From contig BDSI01000039.1 in the NCBI GenBank assembly GCA_003117195.1, positions 192,001-256,000 of the forward strand: a stretch of 64,000 nt of DNA, in the 5' to 3' direction. Origin of the DNA: Eudorina sp. 2006-703-Eu-15. Taxonomy: Eukaryota > Chlorophyta > Chlorophyceae > Chlamydomonadales > Volvocaceae. Both the position numbers and the translations under genes were made by a program. This document shows, piece by piece, positions 9,797 through 20,288 of the stretch; the stretch's first letter is position 1, and each line of letters starts with the position of its first letter. The notes beneath the pieces are model-generated. The model had not been told where the DNA came from and did not search any database. It saw nothing but the letters and a program-made list of their open reading frames with translations.

Positions 9797-12688
9797 TCAC
9801 AGTCCCACCAACTCGTCCCCCTTGCGCTCGAACTTGAACGACGGCCCTGACGGCATCTTGGGCATGGGAGTGGTGAGCACCTTGTCAATCATGCCGTACT
9901 CGATGGCCTGCTTGGGGTCCATCCACTTGTTGCGGGACAACTCTCGAATCACCTGCGGTCGAGGCAAGTGCCGGGCAGTGGGCCCCAATGACGTACGCGA
10001 ATTTCAGTTCAATGAAATAAACGAGACAGCACCTACGCACGGGCCACACAACGATATCATCACAGTGCTGACACAATTGGAAACTCCTCCAAGCCCAGTG
10101 AGACACCTCACCATTTCCCTGGCATCCCATCACCTACGGCCCCGACCCAGGTGATCTCCAGGCCACCGGCTCTGAAACCCGTTCGCCGGCGGGGTCCTGA
10201 AGGGGTCGGCCTCCAGTGCCCTCGCCCCATCCGACCCCCTTCTGGGCCGCACCCAGCCCAATCAGTACTCAGCACCCACCCTGTCGTACGGTTGCCCCGT
10301 GGAGTTGGACACGAGCAGCGATAGGTAGTCGCGCATGCGGACCAGCTCTCGCGACTCGATGTGCATCTCCGAGGCCTGCCCCCGGGATGCGCCCGAGGGG
10401 TGGTGCATCATCAGGATGCTGTGGGGCATCGCGAACCGGTAGCCCTGCGGGAGAGGAGCGTGTACGGCGTGTACGGCATGTGTGTCATGGCATCACTTAG
10501 CCACCAAATGCCGAGTTGAGCAGGGGGTGTGGGTTTGGACGTGTGTTTCTAGGTGGCAAGGCAGAAGCGCGTGTCATGCTGGGGGGGGCACAGCTGCATC
10601 CGGAATTTGTCCGTGGGTTTGTACGTGTGTGTACGCGTGTGTTGGCGGGATGGGTTTATGGACAGGGAGATAGGAAAAATCACGCGTGGCGTGCGGAGAC
10701 ACAGATCAGCTGAGCCCTGCATTGCCTGGTGGCTCGCATGACCCGTGGGACAATCCACATCGGACGGATGGGCAGCCATTCGGTTTGCCCGGGGGATCAG
10801 CTCCAAGCGATTGCGTGGTGGCTTGCATACCTTCCGCTACCCCCAGGCTGGCGCACCAAGCCAATGTGTGTGGGTGCAAGATTAACCCCGCACGGGATTG
10901 GATCGAGCTCCAATCCCATCGCGTCTGAAGGGCCTTGCCCACTGGCGCCGCGAGGTGCTGGCCTCGGGCCCATTGCCCCTTCCGCCACACCTCGCATCCC
11001 TGAGCCCTCCCGTCGTCATCCCTGAGCCCTCACCTTCTCGCCTCCCGTGGTCAGCAGGAAGCCGCCCATACCCAGGCACAGCCCATAGCACACGGTGGCC
11101 GTCTTGCTGCGGACGTACTGCATCGTGTCGTACAATGCGAGCGTCGGTACCACCTGGCGGGCCATAAGGCGGGGGGACGGCAGGTCGCCATCAGCCGCAT
11201 GTGTAGTACGGCACCATCGAGGTGTCTGGCAGCTGTACGGCCACCGGCCGACCGATTCACAACAGGAACCGCAGCGGAGGCGCAAACCGCAGCGACGCTT
11301 CCGAACAACCGGGACCGCTGCTGCTGTTTATGTACCTGCATGTCTTGACCAGGGAACCCCAAACCTGGCACAACGCGCACGCATAATAGGATTCTGTTGC
11401 GGTTGCTGTTGAGCTTTCCAACGGCTTGTTGCGGGCCCCTGCTTGTTTTCGTGGCCGTACTGTGAACCCTACAGACCCACACTGTGCAGGACCCAGCGCC
11501 CCTTCGCCATCCCGCGGGGCCGTAGGGGTGAGGCGGTGCCGCCCACAGGCCCCACCCGCCTTGCCGGCTGAGCGCATAACCGCTTGCGATGGCTGCGGAT
11601 GGCAAGCGGGTCCCATCCTCGCGATGGTCCAGGCCCCGCGGCTACGCGCGTTGCGCTTGAGTACAGTATACACCATATCCTGAAGACACACCGTCACCTG
11701 AGCTGCGAACAAACCCTAAGGCCCCGCAGCACCTCAGGCTCCTTAGCCCGTGTGCGGTACAGCCCTGGTATCCGGCCCGTCCGCCGGTCCACCTCCCGAC
11801 CCACCTCTCCACCCGGGCAGTTAAGCCAGTAGTAGATGCGTTTGTTGTCCAAGGAGTCCAGGTAGAGGGTCAGGGCGATCATGTTGTTGGCAACCTCGTC
11901 GGTGATGGCCTCCTTGATGAAGACCACCTTTTGGTAGGTCTGTGCGGGGGTGCGGGGCGGGGCGGGAGGGAAAGGAGGACCGCGTGTGGGGAGGAAATAT
12001 AGGAAATCGGTGGACATTTCAACCTGCGCTGCTGCCCGAGCGACGGTGTAAGGAGGGAGGGCTTCGGGGCCAGAGTGGGAGTGCAGCACCGTGCGCCGTG
12101 CCGTGGGCAGCGGGGCAGGCAAGGAAGCCCTCGGGTTGGTGGTGAGTGCGGCAGGTTCGCTTGTAGGTTAGCTCGGCAGGGAGGTGCAAGCAGAGGCTTT
12201 CTGTTGATCCTGAGCCCCATGACCAACCATCCTTAGGCAGCTGGGGCCAAGTAAATCATTGGCATCGGTGAGACGGCCCATCCGATGGGTGGTGCACATG
12301 TGCTAAGTGATTGCGTCCCCGGCACCGAGCGAGTAACATATGTAGACACATGGACTTCCCCTTTCGGCCCCTGCCGCGGGTGGCTCGCCCCTGCCGCAGC
12401 ACGACTCACGTAAGCTTCCCAAAGGTCCACCCACTCCATCTGCTTTTGACCAGGTGGCCGCACCAGCACCTTCGGTACCGACACCGGCATCATGGTGGTC
12501 ACTTTGCGCTTGGGCGCGCCCGAGCGCCTGCAAGTAAGCCACACCCAATCAGCTTACGCCTGCTTGTCATTGATGGGGCCAGTAGACGGTATGCGTCGAA
12601 CCCACTTGGCGGAGCTTATCTGCTGGTGAGTGACTTCCCAAAAGCCCTTCGGCTTGCTCCGACCTACACCAGCAACTTTGCCTGCCAT
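9797..12688 (-). CDS. CLPR2: ClpR2-like non-catalytic subunit of chloroplast Clp protease
   Basis: ClpR proteins are ClpP relatives that sit in the plastid ClpPR core without cutting. Exons: 12688-12558, 12527-12410, 11939-11805, 11153-11034, 10444-10280, 9952-9797; 274 residues. The MEWVDLWEAY block, VFIKEAITDEVANNMIALTL, LYLDSLD, RGQASEMHIESRELVRMRDY and DPKQAIEYGMIDKV fit the ClpR2 branch better than ClpP. The catalytic serine position, normally GxxASMGA, reads GLCLGMGGFLL, so Ser is Gly; a His is kept in LMMHHPSG. Exons 2-6 are firm. Exon 1 depends on a 30-base intron (12528-12557) and lacks an obvious Ser-rich transit peptide, so the true 5' end may differ. It could be another ClpR paralogue, but the WVDLW and PKVLVRPPG motifs favour ClpR2. 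Confidence 0.9.
11996..12043 (-). mobile_element. Intronic element copy, sense, ClpR2 intron 2
   Basis: Read on the minus strand it has GGGCAGCAGCGCAGGTTG, then AAATGTCCACCGATTTCC. It ends about 56 bases upstream of the 3' splice site at 11940. Confidence 0.6.
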
Positions 12689-13348
12689 CCAGAAAGTAAT
12701 AATGTTTAGTACGACTGCGCCAATATGATCACATTAAGCGGGGTAGCGCATACCGGCTGGCTTGACGCCTATGTAGCCTGTCGCGCTGTTCATGACAGGC
12801 GCCGCCCTGCATATCACGCCCGATATGCCATCATTACAGAAAATATATGATCCGATAGGTAGTAATGGGCTAGATCTATTGCTCCGCCTCACCGCGACCG
12901 GGCATGGAGGCCCTGCATCAAGCTGTTTTTGTGGTTCGCAGTAAGTGAACAGTAGTAAAAGTCAAAAGTATCGGATCCGTTTCCCCTGGAGACGCTCCAC
13001 GTCTGAGCCCAGGCCTGTCGATGAGCCGCCAAACAATCCTGGTGTGTTTCGATGGCTCACTCAATACACGAAATCAAATAACGTTACGAATGCTGAACGT
13101 TGTGTCATAGTCCCTGGCATAGGGTTGGACAAGGCTGCGTGGCTTACGTGCGATCAGACGTATGTACGGAATACATGAAAAAGGACGTAACGCGGCAGTT
13201 CCCCGTTTAATCAGTATTGCCCCTGGCTTCTTACGCTGTCCATATTTCAACGAAATTGTGATGCATTCTGAGAATGTTGGGCTCAACTGCATAGCATAGG
13301 GAGACGCTAGATTACCGGCCCCATACCGACGCTTCGAAGTATTTCCGA
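12689..13348. promoter_or_regulatory. Putative bidirectional promoter, ClpR2 / coiled-coil gene
   Basis: This 660-base gap lies between two divergent start codons and holds no supported gene. It is AT-richer than the coding flanks. No TATA box or specific element is claimed. Confidence 0.4.
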
Positions 13349-15105
13349 ATGTCGCAACCCAAGGGGTCGCCGGCCCCAAGTCGGCTTCCAACTGGCGCAA
13401 CTACATCCAGTTCAAGCACTAGCCGGCCAAACACGAACGCGACGACACCTCTATTACCGCCCATCCTTGAGCCCCACTATTATTATACCACGCCTGCAGT
13501 TAGTTCCTCTCTTTTGTCTGGTTCAAATGCTGTTGGTCCTGTTGAAGAGGCGCGCCCATCGGGGGTGCGTAAAACTTCCACCCAAATTAATAGTCGGTTA
13601 GGCTTTTTCTCAGCGCCTGACGAGCCACGATCTGTGGGATCGCACGGGTACATCAGTCCGAGCTACTCAGACTTGAGGCCAGTCGCGCCGGGCCCCAGAG
13701 CCTCCGCCACCACCAAGCCGCATGGACCCAGTGTTTCGGGCCTTCGGGTGCAACGCTCTAATGGCACATCGCTCCTATCTGAGAAAGACCTGAAGTTTCT
13801 AAAGGAGCGCGATGAAGAAAACAAGCAAGTTTTCGATGTCTGGAGCCAACGCAAGCACTTGGAGCAGCAAGTGGAGAAGGAGGAGCTCGAGCGGTAAGTG
13901 GCAGCCCCTTTCCCGATTGACTTAACGGCTTCGGGTCACGGATGTTTCCCCAAGGCCCTGCTCAACGGGCTCTCTGTTTGCAGCACCGCACCTCTCCTGC
14001 CCCCTTCCACCGCCCTGACCGTGACGCCAGCCGCGGGGTCCCAGCCGTCGTCCCTCTCGACTTTGATCTACTCCCACGTCATCGTAATCGCATATCCCCC
14101 TGGCGCTTTCCCCTGGTCGCAAAGAAGCTGCCCGCCATGGAGCCCTCCTCTCAATTGACCGTGTGTCTGGGCTAATTTCACTGCAACCCCTCACCGCCAA
14201 CCCGACCCATGGGTCCCCGCCGCCTGTACGGCCACTGTGCGCCCTCACCGGCCCCCCCCCGCAGGCGCAAAGCCGAAGCACAGGCCCGATTTGAGGCGCG
14301 CGAGCAGCAGATCTTGGAGCAGAACCAGACGGCTGTGAAGCAGTGGGAGCAGCGCAAAGTGAAGCAGCTGAAGGCGGATGCGGAGGACAGCTACCTGAAG
14401 CAGATCAAGCTGCGGGCGCTAGCGGCCTACCATGATCGCTTGTGAGAAGGGCCGCAGGGGACAGGAGCCGCAGGGGACAGGGGCCGCAGGGGAGATCTGC
14501 CTTGCGGGGATTTGGTACTCTTCTTTCGGGGGAGGGCGGCCAGGGGGGCCCGGGAGTTGAGCCGTTGGACGAAAGAGACCATGCTGCGTTCTCAGCTTAC
14601 ACCAAGAAATGGTGCGTGACAGGGAACGGAGGTACGAACCCCGGGTGGCCCACATCGGGGACGCGCAGGTACCATCTTTCACACTCGCACGGTCTGCCAC
14701 ACTCGGTTCTGCTTGAGCAGATACCATCCGCAGTCAACGTTGTCGCGACTTGCTGTCTGTCGTTGTCGCCGACAGCAAGGAAAGTCGTCATGGCGTCTGA
14801 GACTGTCCGGCCCCCGGATGCGCCCCCTCCCCCAACCCGCCGTCCGGCCCCCGGATGCGCCCCGCAGGAACCACGCCTACGAGGCCAAATGCAAGAAGCG
14901 CGAGGAGGGCTTCGCGGTGCGCTCGGGCGTGGCGCACATCCCGCCCTCCTTCGACGCTTTCCGCGCGCAGCAGCGGGCCGCCCGGACGGCCGCCCAGCAA
15001 CAACTCGCCAACGAGAAGTCGACGACTAGCTACAGGTGCGTGGGCTGTGTGTGCGCACGGCATGCGGATGAGGATTTGTGGATGTGTTATTGTGTGTGTG
15101 TGTGG

Positions 15106-15184
<79 letters not shown>

Positions 15185-18030
15185 CAGGAAAGAACCCGCC
15201 CGACCCAGCCCAGGCGTGGATATACTAAGTCCGGTGCGTGTGTTGGAACTTGTGGGACTTCTGGATGAGGGGCGAAGAAACGGCGGCATGGCAGCCCCAC
15301 ATGCGGGCGGTGTGCGAGGGGCCCTTGGGGGCCGGGTTCGGGTGTGGGTTTGGCTCGGTGGGCTGTCGGGAGCTCGGGGGGCCCGTGGGGCCGCAGGGCG
15401 CCACCGAGCAGGGACTGCTACACGCTGGGCTACCCGGTCCCCTGGACGGCTCCATGCCATACCCCGCAATCCGTCCACTCATGGACCTGTTCACCCTCAC
15501 AGCAGCCTCGTCCCCAACGACCCCGACCTCCGCCGGGCTGGGTGTGTCTGGGCTGTTTTTCTTTTTGACCCCGTCCTCCCGGGCGAACCCGCCCTCCCGC
15601 ACTACGGCTCGGGCAGCAGCGCAGCTTCGAAATGTCTACCAATTTCCTGTACGCTTTACCCCATCACGGCCCTCCCTGCCGCGCTTACACCACGGCCCTT
15701 CCCCACCCTCCCGCCCTCCCTCCCGCAGGTCCCTGCTCGAGGAAGCCGACCGGGAGGGCGATCAAGAGGCTGCTCTGATCGCCATGATGGGCGGGACACA
15801 CCCCTTGGTGGCCGTCGCCCGACAGAAGAGCGGGGGCGACATGGGGGCCTCCCCGACCGGCGTCGGGGCCCCCGCCCTGGAGCCCAGCTTCGCGTCGGCG
15901 GCTCGGAACAGCCCCGGCAGCGCCGGGCTGCCGCCGCTCGGGCAGCACCTCGTGTCACCGACGGTCCTGGCGCAGTACCTGCCGCCGCCGCAGAGCTCCA
16001 GGGGGGCCTTGGGCTCGGAGAGCGGCGGCGGGCTGGGGCCGGAGGGCAGCGGCGTTGTCGCGCGGGGTCGCTTCAGCGGCGACGGCGACGACGACGACGA
16101 GGGGGATGCGTCCGAGTCGGAGGTGGAGCCGCCGCAGGCGATACTGCCGCCCAACATTACCAGCATCTATGCGCCGCGCGAGGTGATTGGAGCAATCTGC
16201 CAGGAGGAGCGGGACGAGGCGCAGGAGGCCTTTGCGCACAAGCTGCAGGCGGCGGCGGAGGAGAGCATCAGCAAGTTGGAGGCGGCCTACCACCCGGTGC
16301 CGCCCAGCAGCGCGGCGGCGGCGGAGGGGACGTCGGAGGGCGGCATGACGGGCGTGTCGGCCGACACGGCGGCCCTGCTGCACGTCTCGCCCGCGTTCCT
16401 GAAGGCCTACAGTACGGGCACGGGCGACGGCGCGGGCACGGGCACGGGCACGGGCACGGGCGCGGGCGCGGATGCCAACGGCGGGCGGGGCAGTCCCACT
16501 TGGGACGACGACGGGCGCCCAGACTCGGGGCAGCGTCGGGACAGCGAGCGCTACAGCAGCCGCAGCAGCAGCGGGACCGGAGCCGGCGCGGGCGTCGGCA
16601 TCGGCAGCGGCAGCGGGTCCAAGCGGGAGACCACGGCGAGTGGGTACAGCCGCAGCGCGAGCGGAAGCGGCCTAGCGCAGCTACCGCCCATTGCGGCGCA
16701 GTCGTCGTTCAGCCGGCGCGAATCGGGCAGCAGCAGGGCCTCGGCCGCGGCGGCGGGCGGCACAGAGGGCCCGGCGCGGAAAGACTCCAGGGTCAGTCGA
16801 GGTTCCTCGGATGCCCCGGTCTCGGAGCCCGTGCCCGATGTGCCGTCGGAAGCGCGGCCCAGTCGGCGCGACTCGGGCCCCAGCGGTGGCTCCGGGTCCG
16901 CTGGCAGGGGCTCGGGTCCGGGGGCAGCGGCGTCGGATGTGGCGGCCTCCGAGGCGGGGCCCAGTCGGCGGGAGTCGGGGCTCGGGCGCCCGTCAGAAGC
17001 GTCGGGGGCGCCCCTGCGGCGCTCCTCGGCGTCTGAGGGGCGGGCCAGTCGGCGGGAGTCGGGGCTCGGGCGCCCGGGGTCGGATGTGTCAGCCGCGCCG
17101 GCGGGCGTGGAGGACTCGCCGAAGGCGCCGCCCAGCCGGCGGGAGTCGGAGCTGAGCAGATCGGGGGTGTCACAGGAGGCGCCCAGTCGGGGCGGGTCGG
17201 CGGCCAGCAGCGGCAGCCGACGGGGGTCGACGGGTGCCGGCGGGACGCCGAGTCGGAAGGCGTCGGCGGCCAGCGGCGCGGCGCCGTCAGCGATCTCGGT
17301 GCCTAGCCGGTGGGAGTCCTCCGTCAGCAACGCCGTCACGGACAGCCCCGGGGGGTCCGCGGCCGCGCCCGCGGGCTTCACATCCGCATCCGGGTCGGAG
17401 GCGGGGCCCAGCCGGCGGGACTCCGGGCTCAGTGCGGGCAGCGCCCGCCCGCCGCCTGCGGCGGCGGCAGCCGCACCGGCAGCGGCTGGCGGCGGCAGCA
17501 GCCCGTCCATGTCGGGCAGTGAGATGCCGGCATTTGAGCCCGCGACCGCGAGCACCTCCCGGCCGGGCAGCAGCATGTCCGGCCTGTCGATACCGCAGTC
17601 GGAGGGCGCGGGCGGGACGTCCACCAGCGGGGCGGTTCCGTCGGGAGGGGACGCGGCGTCAGGCGCCGGGTCGTCGGCCGCGCGGCGCTCCAGCAGCCCG
17701 GTGCTTCCGGAGCCGTCCCTGGGGCTGCTGCCGCTGACGCCGGTGGCGGCGCAGGCGGGCGGGGAGGGGGGCAAGGAGGGGGTGAAGCCGAGCCGGGAGA
17801 CGGGCGAGGGCGGCGAGGAGACGGAGGAGGAATCTGAGGCAGGGCCGCCGGAGGAGGAGGACGAGGAGGAGGAGGGGCAGGAGGACGACGAGGTGGAAGC
17901 GCGGGAGGCGTCTGTGTCCGGGTCGGAGGAGGAAGAGGCGAGCAGCTCGGGTAGTGAAGAGGAAGAGGAAGAGTCGGAAGAGGAGGAGGAAGAAGACGAG
18001 GAGGGGGAAGAGGAGGAAGAGGAAGAGGAG

Positions 18031-18062
<32 letters not shown>

Positions 18063-18096
18063 TGCGCCCGCCACTGCCGACAAATCGAAGGATTAA
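13349..18096 (+). CDS. Coiled-coil protein with RRxS repeats and acidic tail
   Basis: I do not recognise the family. Exons 13349-13893, 14265-14441, 14868-15035 and 15729-18096 join in phase to 1085 residues. Residues 1-130 are Ser/Pro/Thr-rich and disordered. Residues about 140-290 form a charged coiled coil (LKFLKERDEENKQVFDVW, then KHLEQQVEKEELE, then FEAREQQILEQNQTAV), ending in HAYEAKCKKREEGF and SGVAHIPPSFDAFRAQQ. Residues about 620-865 carry seven or so SRR[ED]S or SRRGS motifs, mostly as PSRRESGLGRP-type units, plus degenerate PSRKAS and PSRWES copies; RRxS is the consensus for cAMP-dependent kinase. The last 110 residues are almost pure Glu with Ser and end near KSKD. Intron 3 carries a long GT run and one copy of the shared intronic element. 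Cytoskeletal or ciliary scaffolding would fit, but this is inference from composition only. Confidence 0.8.
15095..15182. repeat. (GT)n microsatellite in intron 3 of the coiled-coil gene
   Basis: About 85 bases of nearly perfect GT dinucleotide repeat. It keeps two plus-strand frames open and makes spurious Val/Cys-rich ORFs that extend into the real last exon. Confidence 0.95.
15183..15228 (+). repeat. TTTAG/CCCGCCCGACC repeat next to a GT run
   Basis: AAAGAACCCGCCCGACCCAG followed by GGCGTGGATATACT resembles 52915-52960 in the armadillo-like gene and, more loosely, 5990-6040 in RAD9. In each case it adjoins a GT run inside an intron. Confidence 0.5.
15608..15654 (+). mobile_element. Intronic element copy, sense, coiled-coil gene intron 3
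   Basis: GGGCAGCAGCGCAGCTTCG followed by AAATGTCTACCAATTTCC. It lies 75 bases upstream of the 3' splice site. See the finding on the shared intronic element. Confidence 0.6.
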
Positions 18097-20288
18097 CTTC
18101 TTAAGGCAACGACGGGGCGCCCGGGGTACAGCTTGCTATCTCACAGCCGACGCTGGCCAGCTGACAGCCAGCGTCGGTGTTCCAGATGTCGTACAAGTAC
18201 GGGGCGGTACCGGGCGTGTTGGTGGCATCGCGGGGCGGGGCGTGCGTTGAGTGTTGCAGGATGGCTTGATGTGTGTTAAGATGAAAGACCCGATGTGTCA
18301 GTTTGTGTGTCTGGGGGGATGTTGTGGGGCGGCCGGTCTGCATGACTGGGGAATCTGCATTGGTCGGGGATCGGATCGGGAGTTGGCGGTTGCTGCGCGC
18401 CGTTGTTGCTGTGGACCACTCGCTGCGCACCGAGTGTCTCTCTCCTCTCTCTCCGGTTTACACGTTGCTATAGCCGCAGCGACTGCGGTTGGAGTCTGAT
18501 CGGATTCAGATGTCTCCTCCGAAACGCACGAACTTGGTTTGCTACCACGTCCGTGTTCGCCTGTGTACTCCGTTTCCGTTTCCCAAGGGAACACAGTGTC
18601 TCAACACGTCCTACGCAATGGTCAACTATGGTCCGTCGCTAGCGAGGGGGACCGTAGCGGGCAGCTACTGCAGAGTTTAGGGGGAACGATTGAGAAGTAC
18701 GATCCTGTACGATGGAATGACAGGCACAGTTGACGACGCGCGTTACTGTTGATGGTCTTGCTGGCTGAGGAGGAAAGAACATTCCAGGAACAGACCGGGC
18801 TATGCCGTACCTTAGGACGGCAAATCTGGAGCACAACGCCTCCGCAGTTGCAGCCCGCGTGACCACCACCGAGCCTTAGTTTTGGTGTTGTCAGTTGGGG
18901 AACTGTAGTATTGTGCACCGCTTTCCTTACATCGGGCCAAGCCTCGGGGAACACAGACGGGCCGGAGTGGGCCGCCCGTGCACGATAGGGCGGCACCGGA
19001 GGCCGAGAGGGGGGGGGGAACGGACTGGTCGCAGGTCAGGGCCTGCCGACTTAAGAGTGTGTGTGTCGTTGGCAAGGCAGGCAAGGCAGAAGTGATGTGC
19101 GTCGAGACGGAGAAACCCGCCCGTCACATGTGTTGTGTGCAGAGCTGTGTTGTGTGCACCGCGATGAAGAGAAACGCAGTGTAGGGCACAGGTGCATTGG
19201 CGGTTGCATTGTAGACAAGAACCAGCCAATCGCCCTGCGGCACGACGCGCTCTCTCCCTGCAGGTCCACGTGAGGGACCGGCAGGAGCAGCTGTCGTGGG
19301 CGGCTATGCGCTCCATCCATCAATATTCAGCCATCCATTGTTCCTGCACCACCAAACTCCCGTATGGCCGTATGTATGCGGGCGCGCAACCTACGCCATA
19401 TCCCGGCCGCGCCTGGACCTCCCGGCGACGAGCACTGTTCCTTCAAGTCACGTGAGATCAACATCGGCATCGCGTTCTCAACAACACGAGTAGGGGGCAG
19501 AACTGCACGGCCGCAACATACTCACCCGAACGCCACCAGACAGAAAGTCACAGACACCAAAGCTCCAACGAACCGTAACGAACCTTAACTGACAGTTTCT
19601 TGACAAATCCAACAACATACCGTATAGAGAGCTTAACAAACCAAGTCACCATCATGTACAGCACGTACGTACGTCAACAACGAAAGATAGCGACAACAGA
19701 TCGGCCCCGGCGGCGAGAATCCACGGCCTAGCCCGCTGCCGCCCCACTCAGATCCCAAAAACGCGCGTGACCTGACCTCATCGCACCACAACCCCTTCTT
19801 TCCGACCGCACCAACTCCGAGCATTTATCATCTTCAGTCCCAACGTACTGAGCAGGTATGCTTTTCAAAACCAAGAGGATGCCCCGGCGCCCTCTCCGCA
19901 TCTATCGCGCATCGGCGAAAGAATGCGTCGCGAGGCCTCGCCCACAGCCCCTGACACCACCGGTCAAAATGGTGTCAAAACCAAATAGTTGGGCGCTTCC
20001 GGTTACCTTGACACGTGCGCACCGCCTCTGCGCGGGCCCTTCCTCCTGACAAAGTCGGCCTTGCCGGTCTCGGCTCCGGTCGCGTACACCCCCCAGGCGC
20101 AAGCACAGGTCCAGGTCTTGCCCGCACGGGCCAGCGGGCCAGCCGCGACATGCCGCCGGCAGAAGACTTTCCCCCGGCGGGGAACCGTGCCACCGGTCTC
20201 ATCCCCACCACCACCACCACCACCACCAGTACCACTGCCACGGCGCGGCGCATAGCGCTGACACCCAGCCGGCCCCCGGGCCCGCCCC
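18097..20288. other. Convergent intergenic region
   Basis: This 2.2 kb separates two gene ends facing each other, so it holds both 3' untranslated regions. Open frames here are short, overlap on both strands and lack motifs; no gene is supported. A short CAC repeat, (CCA)n, lies near 20206-20228. Confidence 0.45.

Noticed and set aside
15078..17036. Long plus-strand frame of 652 codons
   Set aside because: It starts in the GT microsatellite and then overlaps the real last exon in another frame; the Ser/Glu-rich frame has in-phase splice sites and sensible composition.
16551..18083. 510-codon minus-strand frame, Ser/Pro-rich
   Set aside because: It is the complement of the Glu/Ser-rich exon, where GAG/GAA codons give Ser/Leu on the other strand. 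It has no motif or splice support.
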